Source: Thermoplasmata archaeon
GTDB lineage: Archaea; Thermoplasmatota; Thermoplasmata; Thermoplasmatales; Thermoplasmataceae
Assembly: GCA_021801305.1 (NCBI GenBank)
Contig: JAJYYD010000144.1
Coordinates: 1-6,784 of the forward strand
Reading direction: 5' to 3'
Length of the DNA stretch: 6,784 nt
Of this stretch, positions 6,225-6,784 are shown one piece after another. A program made the position numbers and the translations under genes. The notes below the pieces were generated by a model. It searched no databases and was not told where the DNA came from. It worked only from the letters and a program-made list of their open reading frames with translations. The stretch's first letter is position 1. Every line of letters starts with the position of its first letter.

Positions 6225-6389
6225 ATGGCTGACAAGAAGGATTCTGGTTTCCAGTCAGGAGCTGGACTTATAAGGTATTTCGATGAAGAAGAGATAACCG
6301 GACCCGCGCTTGATCCTAAACTCATAATTTATATAGGCTTGGCCATGGCAGTTGTAGTTGAACTTGCAAAGGTTTTCTGGCCAGTTTGA
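6225..6389 (+). CDS. secG: Preprotein translocase subunit SecG (Sec61-beta homologue)
   Basis: This 54-residue protein is the small beta subunit of the archaeal SecYE-beta translocon, which exports and inserts proteins through the cytoplasmic membrane. The family signature is the cytosolic AGLIRYFDEEE (13-23), followed by the ITGPALDPK linker and a single C-terminal membrane helix (about 33-50, LIIYIGLAMAVVVELAKV). The short hydrophilic N-terminus (MADKKDSGFQSG) and total length are normal for archaeal Sec61-beta. It is tail-anchored with the N-terminus in the cytosol. The ATG lacks a Shine-Dalgarno but has a TATA-like box at leaderless spacing. Archaeal Sec61-beta is unrelated to bacterial SecG despite the shared symbol. 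It stands 115 bp after mevalonate 3-kinase and is probably monocistronic. Confidence 0.93.
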   Translation: MADKKDSGFQSGAGLIRYFDEEEITGPALDPKLIIYIGLAMAVVVELAKVFWPV

Positions 6390-6484
6390 GGAAGCAGATA
6401 TACAGAGACACGGTTACGTGAATAATGGAATATCCTGACATAAACATTCCTGATCATGATTCTTTCTCATTTTTATATCATATT

Positions 6485-6502
6485 CTGAAATCGCGATTTC
6501 AG
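6485..6502. repeat. Perfect 18-bp palindrome, CTGAAATCGCGATTTCAG
   Basis: Every base of this 18-mer matches its own reverse complement. It lies about 95 bases after the Sec61-beta stop and 73 bases before tRNA-Glu. As RNA it could form a seven-pair stem with a CGCG loop, giving a weak 3'-end signal for Sec61-beta, though only a short T-rich stretch (TTATTT) follows. As DNA it is a candidate protein-binding site: a TATA-like TTTTATAT at 6470-6477 precedes it, so the palindrome would cover the predicted transcription start near 6500. No gene start suits that promoter. The symmetry is certain; the function is not known. Confidence 0.6.
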
Positions 6503-6540
6503 TTATTTGACTGGCAGATTGTTACCATTTTCTAAGAGGA

Positions 6541-6551
6541 AAAAATAAATG
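6541..6551 (+). promoter_or_regulatory. TATA-like box of tRNA-Glu
   Basis: AAAAATAAATG is centred about 30 bases before the mature tRNA 5' end, which would start transcription near 6570-6572 and leave a leader of a few bases for RNase P to remove. Support is composition and spacing only. Confidence 0.4.
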
Positions 6552-6556
6552 TAACA

Positions 6557-6588
6557 ACACCATAACGGGGAGTAAGCTCCGATGGTGT
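6557..6588 (+). repeat. Interrupted inverted repeat joining the tRNA leader to the tRNA 5' half
   Basis: ACACCAT (6557-6563) is the exact reverse complement of ATGGTGT (6582-6588) inside the tRNA. Within it, CGGGG (6566-6570) can pair with CTCCG (6577-6581) using one G-U pair. Together they give a 12-pair hairpin with a two-base AA bulge and a six-base loop. The structure would compete with the acceptor and D stems if the precursor starts upstream of 6557; the predicted start near 6570 would remove the outer arm. Confidence 0.45.
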
Positions 6589-6650
6589 AGCACGGTCAAG
6601 CATTAGGGGCTCTCAATCCCTCGACTCGGGTTCAAATCCCGGTCGGAGCA
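6576..6650 (+). tRNA. tRNA-Glu (anticodon CUC)
   Basis: The 75 bases fold into a complete cloverleaf: acceptor GCTCCGA/TCGGAGC with discriminator A at 6650; D stem GTGT/GCAT with G-U closing pairs; anticodon stem AGGGG/TCCCT holding the loop CTCTCAA with CTC at 6612-6614; a four-base variable loop; and a T arm with loop TTCAAAT. The anticodon reads GAG (glutamate). No intron interrupts the anticodon loop and the 3' CCA is not encoded, as is common in archaea. It has its own TATA-like box upstream. Confidence 0.96.
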
Positions 6651-6784
6651 TTATAGTATCAGATACATGTTGCTCCAGATAGTCTCTTTCAAAAACCATA
6701 TTTCTGAAGATTTAAATTTTATATGTTTAATTTAAAAATTACCCAATCAGGAAAAATAAAATCAAAGGTGCCTTAGATAAGATT
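6651..6784. other. AT-rich region after tRNA-Glu with no supported gene
   Basis: These 134 bases hold stops in all frames apart from very short stretches; the longest ATG frame on the plus strand, near 6723, ends after 17 codons. A T-rich patch (TCTCTTTC, about 6682-6690) could serve as a weak end signal for the tRNA. The run around 6709-6735 (TTTAAATTTTATATG and onwards) resembles a promoter for a gene starting beyond the right edge. A 6-bp match, TGCTCC at 6671-6676, is complementary to the tRNA 3' end. Confidence 0.4.

Noticed and set aside
6425..6535. 36-codon ATG frame (starting MEYPDINIPDHD) between Sec61-beta and tRNA-Glu
   Set aside because: There is no Shine-Dalgarno, no TATA-like box at leaderless spacing and no recognisable motif, and the perfect 18-bp palindrome lies inside it. 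It looks like a chance frame.
6549..6554. ATG preceded by an AGAGGA-like sequence upstream of tRNA-Glu
   Set aside because: The ATG is followed immediately by TAA, so it encodes nothing; the AT-rich stretch is better explained as the tRNA promoter.
6576..6784. tRNA-Glu as an integration (att) site for a mobile element
   Set aside because: No repeat of the tRNA 3' end longer than six bases occurs in the window, and no integrase or element gene is visible.
1..6784. CRISPR array, insertion sequence or defence cluster
   Set aside because: No regularly spaced repeats, transposase, nuclease or toxin-antitoxin-like genes are present; nearly all coding space is metabolic or housekeeping.

Overview
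The window looks like the chromosome of a thermoplasmatalean (Euryarchaeota, Thermoplasmata) archaeon of intermediate GC. The evidence is a mevalonate kinase homologue with the specific residues of Thermoplasma-type mevalonate 3-kinase, a Sec61-beta-type translocon subunit, a split glycine decarboxylase (GcvPA + GcvPB), an archaeal tRNA-Glu without an encoded CCA, frequent AGG arginine codons, and TATA-like boxes about 24-27 nt upstream of start codons that lack ribosome binding sites (leaderless transcription). The genus cannot be fixed from this sequence.

Layout, left to right. (1) Positions 1-250: the N-terminus of an unrecognised membrane protein (minus strand, cut by the window edge). 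It has a strong GGAGGT ribosome binding site, and a possible 17-codon leaderless mini-ORF ends exactly at that site. The mini-ORF has its own TATA-like box, with a 15-bp operator-like dyad between the box and the ATG. (2) Positions 259-2237: two divergent genes, a COG3375-like GNAT acyltransferase (minus) and an enolase-superfamily o-succinylbenzoate synthase / N-acylamino acid racemase (plus), sharing an 80-bp intergenic region with two back-to-back promoters. (3) Positions 2263-5027: a minus-strand operon gcvPA-gcvPB encoding both halves of the glycine cleavage P-protein, joined by an ATGA overlap. (4) Positions 5123-6109: mevalonate 3-kinase, divergent from gcvPA. (5) Positions 6225-6389: a 54-aa Sec61-beta/SecG homologue. 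(6) Positions 6390-6575: an AT-rich gap with a perfect 18-bp palindrome. (7) Positions 6576-6650: tRNA-Glu(CUC). (8) Positions 6651-6784: AT-rich DNA with no supported gene. No stretch over 300 bases lacks a gene.

How the genes work together: most are housekeeping genes of separate pathways. GcvPA/GcvPB decarboxylate glycine and load the aminomethyl group onto GcvH; the partner genes gcvT, gcvH and lpd are absent from the window. Mevalonate 3-kinase starts the Thermoplasma variant of isoprenoid (membrane lipid) synthesis. Sec61-beta belongs to the protein-export channel. The GNAT/enolase pair is the most suggestive association: the same two families form, with a desuccinylase, a pathway that converts D-amino acids to L-amino acids in Geobacillus.

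Translation signals follow a consistent rule. Apparent first genes (GNAT, menC-like, mevalonate 3-kinase, Sec61-beta) have a TATA-like box at leaderless spacing and no Shine-Dalgarno. Internal cistrons (gcvPB, and by analogy the first membrane protein) have GGAGG 7-8 nt before the start. I see no mobile element, CRISPR array or clearly new multi-gene system. The least explained parts are the regulated-looking promoter and mini-ORF at 150-240, the palindrome at 6485-6502, and the self-complementary flanks of the tRNA gene.
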